DNA from: Stratiolaelaps scimitus
Taxonomy: Eukaryota; Arthropoda; Arachnida; Mesostigmata; Laelapidae
Length of the DNA: 64,000 bases
Reading direction: 5' to 3'
NCBI GenBank assembly: GCA_019614645.1
Contig: JABWDB010000018.1
Coordinates: 1 to 64,000 of the forward strand
Shown here piece after piece: positions 1 to 8,807 of the stretch (position 1 is its first letter; every line of letters begins with the position of its first letter). The position numbers and the translations under genes were made by a program. Under the pieces are notes generated by a model. The model saw nothing but the letters and a program-made list of their open reading frames with translations, did no database searches and had not been told where the DNA came from.

Positions 1-218
1 CTAGATAGAAAAGCGGAAAACACTGAAGTGTTTTCCCTCACATACGCTTAAGACCACAAGCATATATAAAGCCACAATAAAGATAGCAACAGCACCGGAG
101 CTGGTCACACTTGTAAGCTGGTGCTGCTGTGTTGCTAAATCGAACAGAAAAACCGTGTGTTCATTCACAAAGTGGAAAAGTCTCTCCAGTCAAACTGAGC
201 ACATCGAACCTACTATCA
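1..218 (+). repeat. 3' part of a copia-family LTR, plus orientation
   Basis: The first ~125 bases match, in reverse complement, the LTR at 2149-2616 (around 2260-2365), including the TATA-like CATATATAAAG, the AATAAA that follows it and the 22-nt palindrome. Similarity weakens but continues to an LTR-like CA end near 218. No tRNA-type primer site follows, so this looks like the outer end of a 3' LTR whose element lies left of the window. It shares several variants with LTR0 rather than with LTRs 1-3 of the array. Confidence 0.75.
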
Positions 219-427
219 GTATGCCGTCCCGAAACGGGCGTCCATGAGGGGTGGGTCGCAGGCGGTGCCTGGGCTGCCTGATTCGGGTTGCCCGCCGTCG
301 GCGTTAACGGCGTCATCGGTGTCGATGTCGTTGGTGCCGTTGATGGTCTCGGTGGTCTCGATGTCATCGGCGTCGTCGGCGACGGTGGCTGTGTAGGCGT
401 CCCTGGTGTAGGTGTGCGCGTCGCCAA
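219..427 (-). pseudogene. Possible gypsy-type gag N-terminal fragment (Pro/Thr-rich)
   Basis: A minus-strand reading frame starts at 427 (MATRTPTPGTPTQPPSP...) and is very rich in proline and threonine. It begins about 180 bases downstream of a gypsy-like primer site (605-616), the same arrangement as the two recognisable gypsy gag genes at 21994 and 32595. The frame runs into the LTR fragment at 1-218, so it is truncated. The sequence resembles a low-complexity gag N-terminus but has no diagnostic motif, so the assignment rests on position. Confidence 0.3.
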
Positions 428-604
428 TGGTAAGGTCTCCTGACCGCTTGCCGACTGGGATCGCGTGACCGGTGCGGTGTGTTCTGCTGCTATCGTTGGT
501 TTGGCCTTCGGTCTGGACTGTCGCGGTTGGGATTGGGGTTGCGAGCTAAGAGAGTAGGTGGCTGAGAGGTAGGGATGTGGAGTTAGGTTTGGGATGTGAA
601 CGAC

Positions 605-616
605 GCACCTCCACCA
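605..616 (-). other. Candidate primer-binding site of a gypsy-type element (copy G1)
   Basis: On the minus strand this reads TGGTGGAGGTGC, two bases after a TTACA end. The same 12-mer follows a (C/T)TACA end in two other places (22229-22240 minus; 32428-32439 plus), each time upstream of a gag-like gene. TGG at the start is typical of primer sites that pair with a tRNA 3' CCA. Confidence 0.45.
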
Positions 617-618
617 AA

Positions 619-1544
619 TGTAACGAAAGCAGGAAGAAGACGATCGGCGAAGTTCGCGGTTTCTAGGGTGTGGGCTCAGAGTGTGTAGAGACCGCGCTCA
701 ACTCCACCTACGCTTCGTAAGATGACTTAGCACTACTTTACTGCAGGAACGACACAGGGATGTAGCGAGTGTCTCGACGCCGGTGAATGTCTGCTCGCAA
801 GACGAGCGACTAACATCTAACGTGCTAACGTGCGAGCGTTCTAACGTTCGACTGTACGACTGTACGAGACCTGCCCCGTGCGGCGCTTTTTTTTGTTTCA
901 CTCTGGCTCAACCGGGCGCCTTCGAACCACATCGACCAATCATACAACGATCTGCTGCCCGTAACTCACCTGGCCAATCACACATCGCGTCCGCAACGCC
1001 AGCGGCCGGCAGCTGTTCTCATCATCATCAATATCATCAACATAAACACCGTATTTGTGGTTCAGGAGTAGTCTCTACTATGTTTACTACAGTAACTTCA
1101 CTCCGGTATCACTGTTGGTCAAAGGTCGCCTATTAATTCGTCGACGCCTCAGTGCAAGTGGTGGACCACATTTCACTAATTATTATCAATACTTCTTAGA
1201 GATCCAGTACTTCTGAGTGGTTGTCCAACACGTTGCACCAATACGCCGGTAGTATCAGCTGTTGCCCAGCGGCGGCGGTGTCGGCAGCCGCGTCGGCGGC
1301 AGCAGCATTACGACCAATCACAGCGTCACATGCCGGTGGAGAGATGTCCCCCGCATCTCAATCCACGTTCAACAGTGGCACGCCATGTGCACGGTGCTCG
1401 TCGTTTGTGCCATGTTTGTCTCACCTGACTAGCACATTGCGCGGTGATATGCCACGTGCACGGTGATCGTTGTGTGGCGGTACGTCTGTCTCACTGACCT
1501 CGTTACAATATGTTGCCCGATGTCGATCTCACTGCTCTGTTTCT
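619..1544. other. LTR of gypsy copy G1 (left edge at 619) and unassigned sequence
   Basis: The TG at 619 would be the inner edge of a minus-strand LTR. I cannot place its outer edge because no second copy is in the window. The rest has short plus-strand frames with no recognisable domain and two GC-rich patches near 1260-1310. I see no gene here. Confidence 0.3.
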
Positions 1545-1700
1545 GGTTCATTTTGAGGGGACTTCCTTTCGAAAACACTGCGTCTTTCGTTTGTTTTAAG
1601 GTTCTGGGTCCTGCAGTCTATATCCATTTCCTTGCTCACATATTCCAACCATTATCCATCGATGGCTTTTCTCGTCGAATTTTCTTCTATTAATATTGTT
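1545..1700 (-). pseudogene. copia pol fragment (integrase C-terminal/linker region)
   Basis: Minus-strand translation gives NINRRKFDEKSHRWIMVGIC followed by a CEQGNGYR...DPEP block. This matches the integrase-to-RT linker of the array units (INRRKFDTKSYPGILVGLC), then loses frame and continues with a diverged FERKSP segment equivalent to FPKASP. It is an isolated relic of a different copia lineage. The stretch 1701-2039 holds no recognisable gene and ends in a (TA)n run near 2005-2022. Confidence 0.65.
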
Positions 1701-2039
1701 GAAATATAAATCTATAGCTATATTTCTGTTATGATTTTGAGCCATCGTCAACACCACATTCGAATTATGAAATATAACAACATTCACTTTGTGTGACTTC
1801 ACTGACAACAAATAACGGCAACTATGATGCCACAGAAAAGCAGGACCATTAAAATGAAATATACGAGGACAAAGCACTAAGTCACGTGCCACCGTCAAAT
1901 AGATGATCATAAATGCAAGCCAGTGTAGCTATCCAGAAAATCTGCTTCCTTCTATCAAATATTTTGTTTGTAAAAGTAGCCTTTCGAGCCAAAAGGATAT
2001 ATTTTTATATATATATATATATCCAAACTGACTATATAT

Positions 2040-2148
2040 TCAAACTGACGCTTGCTGTGCGGGCCAATAGGTGACGATTGACGCTGCTTATGCAACACTC
2101 ACCTACACTCAGCTGAGAGGAGATTGGCTGATGTCAGACCTCAGATGC
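2040..2148. repeat. Left half of an older LTR-like repeat interrupted by the copia array
   Basis: From AACTGACGCTTGCT onward this matches the repeat at 27624-27763. The match breaks off at GATGC (2144-2148), exactly where the array begins, and resumes at 21192 with GATGC. The interrupted sequence can therefore be read continuously through the target duplication. Confidence 0.8.
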
Positions 2149-2616
2149 TGTCAGAAGGCGGTAGATTCGATCTGCGTTAGAGTGACTGCAGATACTGCTC
2201 ACGGCGAGAATGAACACACGGCTTTTACTTTTCTTCTGTAGCGACACCAGCTCACAACTGCGACCAGCTCCGGTGTTTTTGCTATCTTTATTGTGGCTTT
2301 ATATATGCTTGTGGTCTTAAGCGTATGTGAGGGAAAACACTTCAGTGTTTTCCGCTTTTCTATCTAGATGTTGTAGCGCCCACCTTGACCCACTATCGTG
2401 GTCAGTCTTTCGTAATTGCTGCGTAGTTTAAGATGTCTTAAGCATGAGCGCTGTGGCTTAGTGCTATATTTCGTAACGTCCTTCTTTTTTTCTTCGATGA
2501 CTTTTTCTTTGTTGGTTGTATAACGAGCGTTACACTAACAGTGGTTGCTTTTACTTCTAATTTAAGGCTGATGGTGTTGGAAAAACATAATATCAGTTGT
2601 TGGCTGATATTTAACA
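2149..2616 (-). repeat. LTR0: outer (left) LTR of the array, 3' LTR of unit 1
   Basis: 468 bp, TG...CA ends. It lacks TTG and GGCTTC segments present in the other three LTRs and carries a different stretch after CTCCGGT (about 2270-2290). It shares that stretch and CACACGGC with the inverted LTR at 1-218. On the minus strand it has the palindrome, a TATA-like CATATATAAAG and an AATAAA. It is preceded by the GATGC duplication. Confidence 0.9.
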
Positions 2617-2630
2617 CTTCCCACTTTTCC
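2617..2630 (-). other. Polypurine tract of unit 1 (equivalents 8808-8821, 15002-15015)
   Basis: The minus strand reads GGAAAAGTGGGAAG directly before the LTR TG end; units 2 and 3 have GGAAAAGGGGGAAG. Plus-strand DNA synthesis would start here. It also fixes the LTR edge. Confidence 0.85.
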
Positions 2631-2660
2631 GAACATCCTAAGCAATAAATTTGTTTGTCC

Positions 2661-2668
2661 TATATAAG
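2661..2668 (+). promoter_or_regulatory. Candidate TATA box of the antisense cassette, unit 1
   Basis: TATATAAG lies 45 bases inside the 3' LTR on the plus strand and 186 bases upstream of the first antisense ATG (2854). Units 2 and 3 have TATATAGG at 8852-8859 and 15046-15053. No transcript evidence is available, so promoter function is inference. Confidence 0.4.
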
Positions 2669-2853
2669 CTTGGTATTTCTTAATTGTCTTATAATATGCA
2701 TGTTGTATAAGTATCGTATGTCGTAGATATGTCCTCTAGAACTTGGCGCTACTGGTCGAGTGGCGCTGTTATGTCATTTCTCTTTCCATTTTACGGGTTT
2801 GAGCTCTCTTTCAAACTCGGAGTGATCACTCGTCCTAGGGTTGTCAAATCGCC

Positions 2854-3418
2854 ATGTTGTCTCAATTGCGTTTGCGACGTGAACAAGCTATACGACGAAA
2901 TCCGTTGGAGCCCGAGCAGCCTCTTGTTCATCGTGGTGTACTGCATCGTTCGCGGGTCGTCACTCGGTTCCTGCGACGTGTGATCTTTAACATGGCTATG
3001 GAGCAACCTGAAATCATTCCGATGGAAAAATCAGGCTCTTGAGCCCGCGAGGACAGTGTTTGTTGACGCTGTGGAGATTCAGGAGGTGGAGCGCATGCCT
3101 CCGGCTCCCGAGGTACCCCCGATTCCCAGGTCGGTGTGGGTGTGCCGCCTCTTGATCTTTGGCGGCCTTCTCCTCTTTGCCCTATGTATCATTCTTTCTG
3201 CTGTATGGTCGGGTGGGCTGGACCCGATCGTACAGGTTGAAGTTGAGACCCCTGTGGGTCCTTCAGCCACCACGGAGACCACCCGGATTGTTTTGAAGCC
3301 TGGGTTCTCCATCATTGTTGACCTTAATCATTTTTCGTGTAAGGGTCTGGTGTGTGTCTCCGCGAAGCGTCGAATGTGTGTAGTCTTGCCAGACTCTGGA
3401 GTTGAAGAGGATGACTGA
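2854..3418 (+). CDS. Antisense accessory gene of copia unit 1 (truncated)
   Basis: Two overlapping plus-strand frames lie opposite the copia genes, between the envelope-like gene and the 3' LTR. The first (2854-3042, 62 aa) is Arg-rich. The second is open from 2984, with a first ATG at 3095, and encodes a Pro-rich N-terminus (MPPAPEVPPIP), one strong membrane segment (LLIFGGLLLFALCIILSAVW) and a distal part with three cysteines. The frames overlap and would need a +1 shift or an intron to join. A TGA at 3416 ends unit 1 early; units 2 and 3 read GGA there. I do not recognise the protein. A TATA box upstream and AATAAA downstream suggest an independent transcription unit, which is inference. 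Confidence 0.5.
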
Positions 3419-3628
3419 CCGTTACCATTCGCGATCAGCGCAGTACCAGTTGATCGTCTTCAGAAGTTGCATCGCCTCTGTGGCGGATTTCCGGCATACC
3501 AGGTCGTCGGACTCTGAGCGCTGCCTGAGCAGAACCGGCTGGACCACGCAGAAATTTTGTGTGCTCTGGCGCAACAACCGTTTTTGTTGGACAAGAGTCC
3601 AATATTTTAAGCATCAATTTTATAAACG

Positions 3629-3634
3629 AATAAA
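3629..3634 (+). terminator. Candidate poly(A) signal of the antisense cassette (equivalents 9820-9825, 16014-16019)
   Basis: AATAAA on the plus strand is followed about 30 bases later by a T run and a GT-rich stretch (GTGTTGTTG), the usual arrangement of a polyadenylation site. It falls just short of the 3' end of the envelope-like gene on the other strand, so the two genes converge. Confidence 0.45.
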
Positions 3635-3685
3635 TAGTCATTAATTAAATATTGGTCATTGCGTTTTTTTTTTGTGTTGTTGTAT

Positions 3686-4159
3686 TTATGTTGTTTCCTC
3701 TGTGGTTGCTTGGTAAGGATTATCTGGGTCGGGTATTCTTGCATATATTTCTCTTGTCCTTCTATTGTGCATAAGGTAGATTGCGCATACTATTGATATT
3801 ATTATGCATAGTATAATTGTTGTTCCACTGGTTATTTTCCATCCTAGGCACTCTGCTTCATTTTTTGGTCTGGGTGTTGTGGTGCTGGGTGTTTGGTGTT
3901 TCTTGTAATCTTCCCATATATTTTCTCCTCCTAGTGGTGGTTCGTTTATTCTTAGGCATACCCGGTTTGGTGATGCTCTTTGTTGGCACAGAATCTCATT
4001 CTCAATACAATAGTTGGGAAATACATCTTTTGATGTTTCAGTAATCATGCAGCTGATTTCCAATGTGATGCATTGTGTATCACAGTCACTGTATGTAAAG
4101 AACGCGTTTATACTTTCAATGATGATCAGTGTTGTGACGACGGCCTGGAAGGGCTGCAT
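3686..4159 (-). CDS. Envelope-like small membrane protein of copia unit 1
   Basis: 157 aa. Residues 1-21 form a hydrophobic signal peptide-like start. Residues 22-111 form an ectodomain with seven cysteines (26, 30, 37, 51, 58, 68, 104) and a Thr/Pro-rich stalk (PSTTTPRP). Residues 112-130 form a membrane segment (TTIILCIIISIVCAIYLM), followed by a 27-residue charged tail. The topology is type I. The gene begins 34 bases inside the end of pol in another frame, so it would need its own (probably spliced) mRNA. A diverged homologue with GGENIW, DYKKH and TTTPRP is preserved at 27765-27959 in another copia family. The position matches env-like third ORFs of some retrotransposons, but no fusion peptide is evident and the function is unknown. 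Confidence 0.75.
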   Translation of the reverse strand: MQPFQAVVTTLIIIESINAFFTYSDCDTQCITLEISCMITETSKDVFPNYCIENEILCQQRASPNRVCLRINEPPLGGENIWEDYKKHQTPSTTTPRPKNEAECLGWKITSGTTIILCIIISIVCAIYLMHNRRTREIYARIPDPDNPYQATTEETT

Positions 4160-5240
4160 GCTTTCAGCTCGGACAGTCCAGCTAGCCGTGTCAAGCGCTG
4201 TATTGAAGCTTTAGTTAGCGGTTTGGTTAGCAGATCTGCTTCTTGTAGTTCAGTTGGTGTGTATTTTACCTTTAGATCGCCACTGTCAACTCGCTCTCTG
4301 ATGAAATGATATTTCACGTCAATGTGCTTGGATCGTTTGTGAAACTGTGGGTTGAGGATTAGTTTAAGTGCTGACTGATTATCTATCTGAATGATAGGTA
4401 TTTCATCATGCGAGAGTTCATGCAACAGTTGTTTGAGCCATAGTGCAGACTTGGCTGCCTCAGCTGCGGCCACAAATTCAGCCTCTGTCGATGATAGTGC
4501 CACGGTGGGCTGACGGGTCGATGCCCAAAGCACCGCGCCTCCGTTCTTCTTTATGATTTGACCGCTGGTTGAGCGGCGCGTGCTCGTATCTCCTGCGAAA
4601 TCGGAGTCTGAAAAGACTTCCAACTTGTTACTAGCGCTGCTTCTGTAGGTGATTCCTAGGTCTGAGGTTGCGCTTAGATATCTGAGAATTCTTCGAGCCG
4701 AGTCCCATAATCCTCTCGTGGGCTTGTCTAAGTATCGTGAAAAATAGCCAACGGCAAAGGCTATGTCGAAGCGTGTTCCTATTGTGAGATACATCAGTGT
4801 TCCGATCAATTCGCGATATGGGAGTTCGGACTGGACTTCTGTTATATCCTCTGAGTATACGCTTTTGTCTATGGGAGTTGTGCTGGGTTTGCAATCCAGC
4901 ATTTCGAATTTCTCAAGCATTTCCTTTATGTACTTAGTTTGGTGGATGAAAATATCATTATCGCTATTAATTTCTATTTGTATTCCTAAGAAGTAGGATA
5001 AAGGTTTATAGGTGATTTCCAGTTCTTGTTGGATTGATTGTAAGAAGTCGAGGACAGATGTTTCTGATTTACCAGCAATTATTGCATCGTCAACGTAGAT
5101 GCATAGGATGATTTTTTGTTCGTTGTTCCGATAGAATACGCAAGGGTCTGCCTTGCTCTGGGAGAGGTTTCGTTCAAAGAGTAAGTCTTTTAGTTTATAG
5201 TGAAAGCTTCTTGGAGCTTGTTTGAGACCATAAATGGCTT
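4126..5240 (-). pseudogene. copia RT (second half) and RNase H, unit 1
   Basis: The frame opens near 5240 with the RT block YGLKQAPR, has the catalytic YVDD at about 5086-5100, and runs into an RNase H domain with SDSDFAGD, STSGQ, LSSTEAEF and KHIDVKYHFIRE, ending at 4126. This is the standard copia order. The fragment is in a different reading frame from the first half of RT (5717-5190): a -1 shift near 5238 would be needed, and a stop lies just upstream in the new frame. The same break occurs in units 2 and 3. The overlap with the envelope-like gene is 34 bases. Confidence 0.9.
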
Positions 5241-5717
5241 CGTTTGTTTACATACTCTATCGGTTCCATCTTCAAAGCCGTGTGGTTGAGTCATGTAGAT
5301 TTCTTCGGCTAGATCGGCATATAGAAATGCGGTTTTTACGTCAAACTGATACAGAACTAGTTTTTCGGCTGCTGCTATGCTCAGGATTGTGCGAATCGTT
5401 TCAAACCTGGCTACTGGGCTGAATAATTGCTTGTAGTCGATTCCTGCCTTTTGAGAGTACCCTTTTAGGACTAATCTTGCTTTAAATCGATCAAGGTCTC
5501 TCTGTGCATTTCTTTGTACTTTGTATACCCATCTGCACCCTATCGCTCTCCGTTCGGGCGGTAATTGTGTAAGGGTCCACACATTGTGTGCTTTCATTGA
5601 CTGTAGTTCTTCTTCCATAGCTCTTAGCCATTCTTTGCTTTGAGTTGATTCCAACGCTTCCTCTATCGTGGTTGGTTCTTGTAATTCTATGCTTGTTGTG
5701 GTGCTTGCATTCACCAC
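5190..5717 (-). pseudogene. copia RT (first half), unit 1
   Basis: 175 aa. It contains the N-terminal copia RT hallmarks: SKEWLRAMEEELQSM, VWTLTQLPPE, CRWVYKV, FKARLVLKGYSQKAGIDY, FSPVARFETIR and the catalytic-Asp block QFDVKTAFLYADL. The frame is lost just after RVCK. It lies in a -1 frame relative to the integrase frame upstream, and the open stretch before ATG 5717 suggests the shift lies near 5735-5760. Both shifts are present in all three units. Confidence 0.9.
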
Positions 5718-6427
5718 ATTCGCCTCGAAGCGCTCTGGCGTAGCTGTCTTGTTGTTGGCTCTTGAGTTGAACTGCTACTTTCGCCGTTCGTTTGGTCTCT
5801 CTCCGCTTTGTCTGCTGTATCACTTTTGTTTTGTCGCTCTTTCGATGTATCGGAGTCAGTTTCATCTCTCTGTCGGCTTCCTTTTTCTAAAGGGCTTGCT
5901 TTAGGGAATATTATATCATTAGTACGTTTTAGTATTCTGGTTTCAGGGTCCCAAATTCGATATCCCATTCCTAGTTCACATAAACCGACTAATATTCCTG
6001 GATAGCTTTTTGTGTCGAACTTTCTCCTGTTTATATCTTGATTATAAAAGAAGCATTTTGTGCCGAAGGGATATATTTTTCCTAGGTATGGTTTCTTTCC
6101 ATGTATCAATTCATAAGCTGATTTGTCCGTTTCCTTATGAATTGTAATAGTATTTAGTACTTGTGCACAGAAATTTACGGCTTCCGCCCATAGATACTGG
6201 GGTAGCTTGCTGCTGATCAATTGTGTTCTAGCTAGCTCTACTAGAGTTCGGTTTGATCTTTCGGCAATTCCGTTTTGTTGAGGAGTTCGGGGATTGGAGA
6301 AAGTTTGGTCTGCTCCAATTTCGCTTAATAGCTTTCGGACCGTTCTATTCTTGAATTCCGTACCCTCATCGGAATGAAAACGGCTTATGTTGTGGCCAGT
6401 TTTGTTTCGATACCACTTGACGAATTG
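5711..6427 (-). pseudogene. copia integrase C-terminal half and linker, unit 1
   Basis: In the same frame as gag and directly after an in-frame TAG at 6428-6430. It holds the second and third integrase acidic residues (HSDEGTEFKN and QQNGIAERSNRT), then the LWAEA and YLGKIYPFGTKCF blocks, the VGLCELGMGYRIWDPE block and a charged linker. Reading from the ATG at 6220 gives only 169 aa, but homology begins right after the stop codon. The frame closes at 5711. Confidence 0.88.
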
Positions 6428-8191
6428 CTATATGTAGTCTGCAGTTTCGTCTTTGGTCTTTAGAAAATAGACCTGTCTATATTTACTGAATTCGTCAGTA
6501 AGGCAGAGAAAATGTTTCGCTCCTCCTACGGAGTCGACTGATGATGAACACAGGTCGGCATGGATTATACCTGTGGACCGGGCCCTTGACTCTTGTGGCT
6601 TTGATCTGTATGTCGCTTTGTGTTGTTTTCCTTGAATGCATGCTTCGCATGATTCTAAATCATCATTGAACGGTATGTCGTTACGAGTGAGAGCTAGTTT
6701 CACTTTGTCTTTTCCTACATGCGCCAACGCTTCATGAGCGAGCTTTAAGCTGACAGGGACCTTTTTGTCTGCCTGTAGTACCTCAATGGGTTTATCATGA
6801 GCGAGCTTCGACCTGTCAGGGACCTTTGTGTCTACCTGCAGTACCTCAATGGGTTTATTATTTACTTGCATGTTTCTGGTTCCTTTTACTCTCAATACGA
6901 ATAGGCCATCTCGGCGCTTTGCACTCGAGTAACATGTGTCCTTGCACATTAACATTTCTTGTTTGTCTGCTGTGACAGTGTACCCATCGTCGGCCAATTT
7001 CCCAACGGAAATCAGGTTCCTTCTCATTTTTGGAACATATAGCGCTTTTCTTAACTCTACTGTCTTCATATTTTCGTAATCGCAAACCGTCAACACGGCT
7101 GTACCCTCACCGATCGCTTTAATCGTGTGGGCACTTCCAACGCCGACGTCCCGGGTGTTCGCGTAACGTTCGTACGAGACGAACCACCTAGTGTCGTTTA
7201 CTATATGGTGGCTAGCGCCACTGTCTATGATAAATTCTCTATCGCTTGCCTCTAATGCATGGTTTTTCTCCCGAGACATCTCTACCTCCTGAGCCTCGAC
7301 TGTGAATGCCTCTACGTTGTTGGATTCCACATTACTCCCCTGAGCAGTTTGACGCCTTTTGGGTTGTCTGCACTCACGTGCAATGTGGCCTCGTTTGTGA
7401 CAGTTGAAGCAGGTAACCTCGGTTCGGCGAACTGAGTTGCTTTTCCAGTGACTCTGCACTGTCCTACTTCCGTACCGATTTTGAGGTCTGCCACGACCTC
7501 TACGGCTTATCGATACTTTAGAGAATAGTACCGTAGCACCTTCTACCTCGAAGTTGCCCTTGCGGGCTGCTTCGGCTGTGATCATTTCCGTAAGTGTGTC
7601 CAGATTTTTCTCTGAACTTGTTTTGGTGCCCCATGCGAGCTTGAAAGGCTCCCATTCTCGAGGGAGAGCGTCGACAAGACGAGCGCATGCGATATCCCTA
7701 TCGAGATTGGCTTTGAGCTCATCGAGCGTGAACATGAGTCGATTAAAGTAACTTATATTTTCAATGACTGTACGGGACGGGTTCCATTTGAACGCCATAA
7801 ATTTTGTTATGGCTTGATCCTTGAGTATGCCACTTTGTTTTGAAAATCTTGTCTGGATTTGTGTCCACATTGATGAGGCACTGACCATTTGCGATGTTCC
7901 ATAGAATATGTTTACTATAATGCGGGGATGAAGTGAACTGAACAGAATTGTGCGAGCAGTTTTGTTTCCTGCATCGTAATGTTCTTGTTGCTTCTTCTGC
8001 TCGGGAGTGGGGGCAGTGTCTTTTGGAATTTTGGGTGGGACTAATTCACCTGAGGTCGTTTCCCAGGCATATGGTTCATTTTGTAGGATCACAGGAAGGA
8101 GTGTCTTCCATGCCAGGTAGTTTTTACCATCATCAGCTAGTATTATTGAGGCGCGATTACGACCGTTCTTTTCGTTCTCGTGGTGTGCCAT
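6428..8191 (-). CDS. copia gag-protease-integrase (N-terminal), unit 1
   Basis: 587 aa starting MAHHENEKNGRNRASIILAD, 123 bases inside the primer site. The gag part (about 1-270) has the copia-type capsid region (LFSSLHPRIIVNIFYGTSQM, FMAFKW, VDALPREWEPFKLAW) and a CCHC knuckle (CFNCHKRGHIAREC). The protease carries FIIDSGASHHIVND and the YVPKMRRNLISVGKLADDG block. Next are the pre-integrase HEALAHVGKDKV and CEACIQGKQHK zinc-binding segment and the first integrase acidic residue (IIHADLC). The frame stops at TAG between the first and second catalytic acids; homology continues in frame beyond it. The stop context TAGCAATTC resembles known leaky stops. Confidence 0.92.
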   Translation of the reverse strand: MAHHENEKNGRNRASIILADDGKNYLAWKTLLPVILQNEPYAWETTSGELVPPKIPKDTAPTPEQKKQQEHYDAGNKTARTILFSSLHPRIIVNIFYGTSQMVSASSMWTQIQTRFSKQSGILKDQAITKFMAFKWNPSRTVIENISYFNRLMFTLDELKANLDRDIACARLVDALPREWEPFKLAWGTKTSSEKNLDTLTEMITAEAARKGNFEVEGATVLFSKVSISRRGRGRPQNRYGSRTVQSHWKSNSVRRTEVTCFNCHKRGHIARECRQPKRRQTAQGSNVESNNVEAFTVEAQEVEMSREKNHALEASDREFIIDSGASHHIVNDTRWFVSYERYANTRDVGVGSAHTIKAIGEGTAVLTVCDYENMKTVELRKALYVPKMRRNLISVGKLADDGYTVTADKQEMLMCKDTCYSSAKRRDGLFVLRVKGTRNMQVNNKPIEVLQVDTKVPDRSKLAHDKPIEVLQADKKVPVSLKLAHEALAHVGKDKVKLALTRNDIPFNDDLESCEACIQGKQHKATYRSKPQESRARSTGIIHADLCSSSVDSVGGAKHFLCLTDEFSKYRQVYFLKTKDETADYI

Positions 8192-8313
8192 TATTATTCT
8201 TTTCCTTTTAAAGGTTTAGCCCTTCTTACGCCGTGGAATTTTCGCTCTAACTTTCTATATGCGTGTTTACTTTTAGTTTTACTGACCTTTTCTCTCGTTG
8301 AGCGCGTACTTAG

Positions 8314-8330
8314 CCTCGTGCTGATAACGC
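8314..8330 (-). other. Primer-binding site of unit 1 (equivalents 14508-14524, 20698-20714)
   Basis: The minus strand reads GCGTTATCAGCACGAGG immediately after the LTR CA end. It is complementary to an anticodon arm containing CGTGCTGATAACGC and not to a tRNA 3' end. Three other copia families in the window have nearly the same motif after their LTRs (26010, 28312, 30720). Internal, half-tRNA priming is a known property of copia. Confidence 0.8.
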
Positions 8331-8807
8331 TGTTAGAAGGCGGTAGATTCGATCTGCGTTAAAGTGACTGCAGATACTGCTCACGGCGAGAATGAACACA
8401 CGTCTTTTACTTTTCTTCTGTAGCGACACCAGCTCACAACTGCGACCAGCTCCGGTATCTTCCTTTCGTTTATTGTGGCTTTATATATGCTTGTGGTCTT
8501 AAGCGTATGTGAGGGAAAACACTTCAGTGTTTTCCGCTTTTCTATCTAGATGTTGTTGTAGCGCCCACCTTGACCCACTATCGTGGTCAGTCTTCGGCTT
8601 TCGTAATTGCTGCGTAGTTTAAGATGCTTTAAGCATGAGCGCTGTGGCTTAGTGCTATATTTCGTCACGTCCTTCTTTTTTTCTTCGATGACTTTTTCTT
8701 TGTTGGTTGTATAACGAGCGTTACACTAACAGTGGTTGCTTTTACTTCTAATTTAAGGCTGATGGTGTTGGAAAAACATAATATCAGTTGTTGGCTGATA
8801 TTTAACA
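8331..8807 (-). repeat. LTR1: shared by unit 1 (5') and unit 2 (3')
   Basis: 477 bp, TGTTAG...TTAACA on the plus strand. Its left edge abuts the unit 1 primer site (8314-8330) and its right edge the unit 2 polypurine tract (8808-8821 in complement). The minus-strand promoter has TATATAAAG near 8475-8485 and a 22-nt palindrome at 8514-8535. No target duplication lies at this junction. Confidence 0.93.

Noticed and set aside
4763..5422. Plus-strand frames of 60-80 codons opposite copia pol (repeated in units 2 and 3)
   Set aside because: Shadows of RT/RNase H. Unlike the antisense cassette at 2854-3418 they overlap a conserved sense gene and have no own signals.
5491..5865. 124-codon minus-strand frame across the integrase-RT junction
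   Set aside because: Third frame through the linker; neither integrase nor RT similarity follows it, so it does not explain the frame change.
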